Of a stretch of DNA of 40,774 nt, positions 39,056-40,774 are shown in pieces (position 1 is the stretch's first letter; each line of letters begins with the position of its first letter). The stretch spans positions 957,984-998,757 of the forward strand of contig CACRSC010000084.1 in assembly GCA_902651635.1 (NCBI GenBank). The letters run 5' to 3'. This DNA is from Mastigamoeba balamuthi. Taxonomy: Eukaryota > Evosea > Mastigamoebida > Mastigamoebidae. A program made the translations under genes and the position numbers. The notes below the pieces were generated by a model. The model saw nothing but the letters and a program-made list of their open reading frames with translations, was not told the DNA's origin and ran no database searches.

Positions 39056-39410
39056 GCGTATTGCAGCTGTCTTCCCTTTCACAATTGCTGCAACCCTTTC
39101 TTATCTGCTGCTTCTCTGGGTCTATCGTGATAATCCGTCCAGCCTGCTGATGACCTCCAGGTCGAAGCTCGAATCGCACAGCGAGACTGAGAAGTTGCAG
39201 AGCTCCGTGACGTACTGCGTGAAGAAGGCCAATGCTTGGACCATACACAACTGTTCGTCTGTCAGCTCGCCAATGATGCTTGTTGAGGAGTGCTAGGACC
39301 GGAGCAAACTGGCCCTGGTGCACCATCTGCAAGAACGAGAAGAGGTTCAAGCTGAACGATGCCGGCTGTTTGGCGCTGGCGGCTTCCTCCGCAGTGTGCA
39401 ATTTTACAGA
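39055..39410 (-). pseudogene. Frameshifted duplicate of the 11.8-12.1 kb helical ORF
   Basis: The minus strand matches 11795-12135 at about 90% (AAACAGCCGGCATCGTTCAG, AAGAAGGGTTGCAGC-type tail). A 4-nt insertion (AACAAGCATCATTGGC versus AACAGCATTGGC) shifts the frame after FAPVLALLN. The match includes about 70 bp beyond the stop. Confidence 0.8.
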
Positions 39411-39429
39411 GGAACAAGGCGCGTGAGGC

Positions 39430-39650
39430 ACGCCCTGGATGGCCCGACCGACAGAAAACGTTGTGTGCCCGTGATCGTGGCCTGACGCCCCCGGTCACTC
39501 GTGGGAGTGCATTGTGTATTTCCCGATTGCAACAACGTCACGGGTATCCTTTGGTGACGTTGAGGCCCAAGAATCGGCCATCCCGTTTTGAGCACACACG
39601 CCCACACCCTTTGTGCTGGTGCGAGTCTGTGAGGTCTCTGTCACACTCGT
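39430..39650 (+). repeat. Copy of the distal PIG-S 3' flank with intact hairpin
   Basis: Parallels 28400-28640: GACCGACAGAAAACGTTGTG, GATCGTGGCCTGACGCCC, hairpin 39533-39562 with perfect 9-bp arms CAACGTCAC / GTGACGTTG, then CCCAAGAATCGGCCATC. No PIG-S coding sequence precedes it here. Confidence 0.75.
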
Positions 39651-40200
39651 GCTCACTCTCACGCACACCGCGGCCCCCGCACATCGTGGACGAGTTCGCG
39701 GAGGGCCGCGGCTGGGCCCGCGTGTCCGCGAGGTCCTTAGGACAGCGGTACGCACCCCTTGGCTCCGCTCCGCTCTGCTCACCTCCCTCAAGGGAAGCCC
39801 CGGCGCTCTCAGCCACCTCCCCATCGCGCGTGCTGTCTCCCCTCGGAGCTCCCTCTGCGCCGCGCATCCCCTCCCTCGCCAGCCAAGGAGCCGCGTGCAG
39901 GACGACCAGCCGCTCTCGGAGCGCCGCCGCAACTGCTGGCGAGTGCCGTGACTCGCGTCGCCCGGTGGCTACGAGGCCGTCGCCGGCAACAGCGGACTGG
40001 TCCACAAGGTCCCGCGGGTTCTGCCCCTCGAGCGCGTACAGCCCCGTTACCCAAGGGCACGTCATTCGGGTGGCTGTGGACGATCCACTACAACCCCGTC
40101 CCCGCCATCGACTACCTCTGGTGCGCCCTGCTCACCTACGCCTATCCTGCAGAGCTCTCCTGGGGCGTCAGGAGAGCCGCCCTCGGCCTCTATCGCAGCT
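39651..40200 (+). pseudogene. MGN-family fragment (modules 1 and 2 plus exon 3 piece)
   Basis: Plus strand: PPHIVDEFAEGRGWARVSAR at about 39675-39735, then after GC-rich noncoding DNA AVAGNSGLVHKVPRVLPLER at about 39972-40035, then in a new frame TSFGWLWTIHYNPVPAIDYL from about 40060. The order agrees with the most complete copy. No continuous frame. Confidence 0.5.
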
Positions 40201-40774
40201 CTACCTCATAGCGCGATCGCTTCTGGCCTTGGCCGCTCTCGCTGGCACTGAAGTTTTCGCACAAACACACGCGCACACGCACAGCGCGACCTCAGAGCGC
40301 ACACCAAGTCTAGTCAGCCCCTTCACCCCGCGCTGGACAAGGCAGCAACTCAGAAACTGGTGGCTTCGTTGCATCCGTCGTCCAAAATGCAGTGTCATTT
40401 CCGATATCGCTCGACGTCATGGGGGCCATCAGCGACGTTGGGGGTCGTGCTGCCGCTCTGGGACTTTGCGGGCTGCGGGAGTGGTTCCTCGACAGGGCGC
40501 TGGTGCAGATGGGCCGCCTCGCGAGGCTCCACTCTGAGCTGCAGGCCGTCCACTACGTGCCTGCCCGCGACCAGTCCGCGTCCACACGCCATCACGAGCG
40601 ATGCAGACGAGCCTCTTTCCCTGCAGCAGGAGCTGCACGAGAGGGGGTGAGTGGCTGTGCGTGCGGGGGAATTACACAGAAAGACAGCGGCATGCAGCAA
40701 CGCCATCACAGACGCGGGGAGGGAGCCACCAGCCTCTAACTGTGGGACACAGACGCAGGGAAACCCCGCCCCCC
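40060..40774. repeat. Arm B of a long inverted repeat (mate 35605-36355)
   Basis: Inverted copy of arm A, running off the end of the window at CCCCGCCCCCC. It differs by small indels, for example AATTCCCCCGCACGCACA versus ACTTCACGCACGCACA. Confidence 0.85.
40447..40561 (+). pseudogene. PIGS: PIG-S fragment 4 (115 bp of exon 1)
   Basis: GTGCTGCCGCTCTGGGACTT to CAGGCCGTCCACTACGTGC matches PIG-S exon 1 at about 26982-27094. It is embedded in arm B and is the counterpart of fragment 2 in arm A, but closer to the parent gene (GACTTTGCGGG is intact). Confidence 0.85.

Overview
The window is nuclear DNA of a unicellular eukaryote that I cannot place to species. The evidence is intron-split genes with GT-AG introns of roughly 50-350 nt, a eukaryotic tRNA-Arg with box A/B and a T-run terminator, and eukaryote-only proteins: the GPI-transamidase subunit PIG-S, a Rab5-type GTPase, an RPA32 C-terminus and a eukaryotic-type protein kinase. 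Splice donors in the central genes are often GTGCGC or GTGCGT.

Layout. (1) 1-12.2 kb is AT-richer and decayed. It holds two remnants of a Harbinger-type (DDE_Tnp_4) transposase in opposite orientation at the two ends, a broken SAP-domain/acidic-repeat ORF, other frameshifted K/E-rich exons, a 100-bp tandem repeat and a palindrome cluster. (2) 2-3.6 kb and 12.2-13.9 kb carry two copies of a Nudix-like gene. The flanking block next to the gene is inverted in one copy relative to the other, and the only ambiguous base of the window (3374) sits on that junction. (3) 14.5-32.1 kb is the ordered, GC-rich, gene-dense core: a 3' piece of RPA2 (+), two tandem alpha/beta hydrolases (-), a MoxR-like AAA+ protein whose Walker motifs look degenerate (-), tRNA-Arg(ACG) (+), a thiamine-diphosphate enzyme of the pyruvate oxidase/acetolactate synthase class (+), an ARA6-like Rab5 (-), a coiled-coil protein (-), PIG-S (+), and an atypical CK1-like kinase with a coiled coil and a SAM-like tail (-). 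(4) 32.3-40.8 kb is a mosaic of segmental duplications. It contains at least four shards of PIG-S, copies of the PIG-S 3' flank with a conserved hairpin, many pieces of an unrecognised gene family (founder-like copy at 33.6-34.6 kb starting MGNTLS), and several palindromic junctions. This looks like subtelomeric or otherwise recombination-prone DNA.

The core genes do not form one pathway. PIG-S works in GPI anchoring in the ER, the Rab in endosomal traffic, and RPA32 in DNA replication and repair. The strongest biological leads are the Rab5 that has swapped C-terminal prenylation cysteines for an N-terminal acylation signal, the AAA+ protein with non-canonical Walker motifs, and the repeat-module gene family scattered over the right third. 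Exon coordinates come from reading frame, splice dinucleotides and phase arithmetic by eye; no search or alignment program was run.
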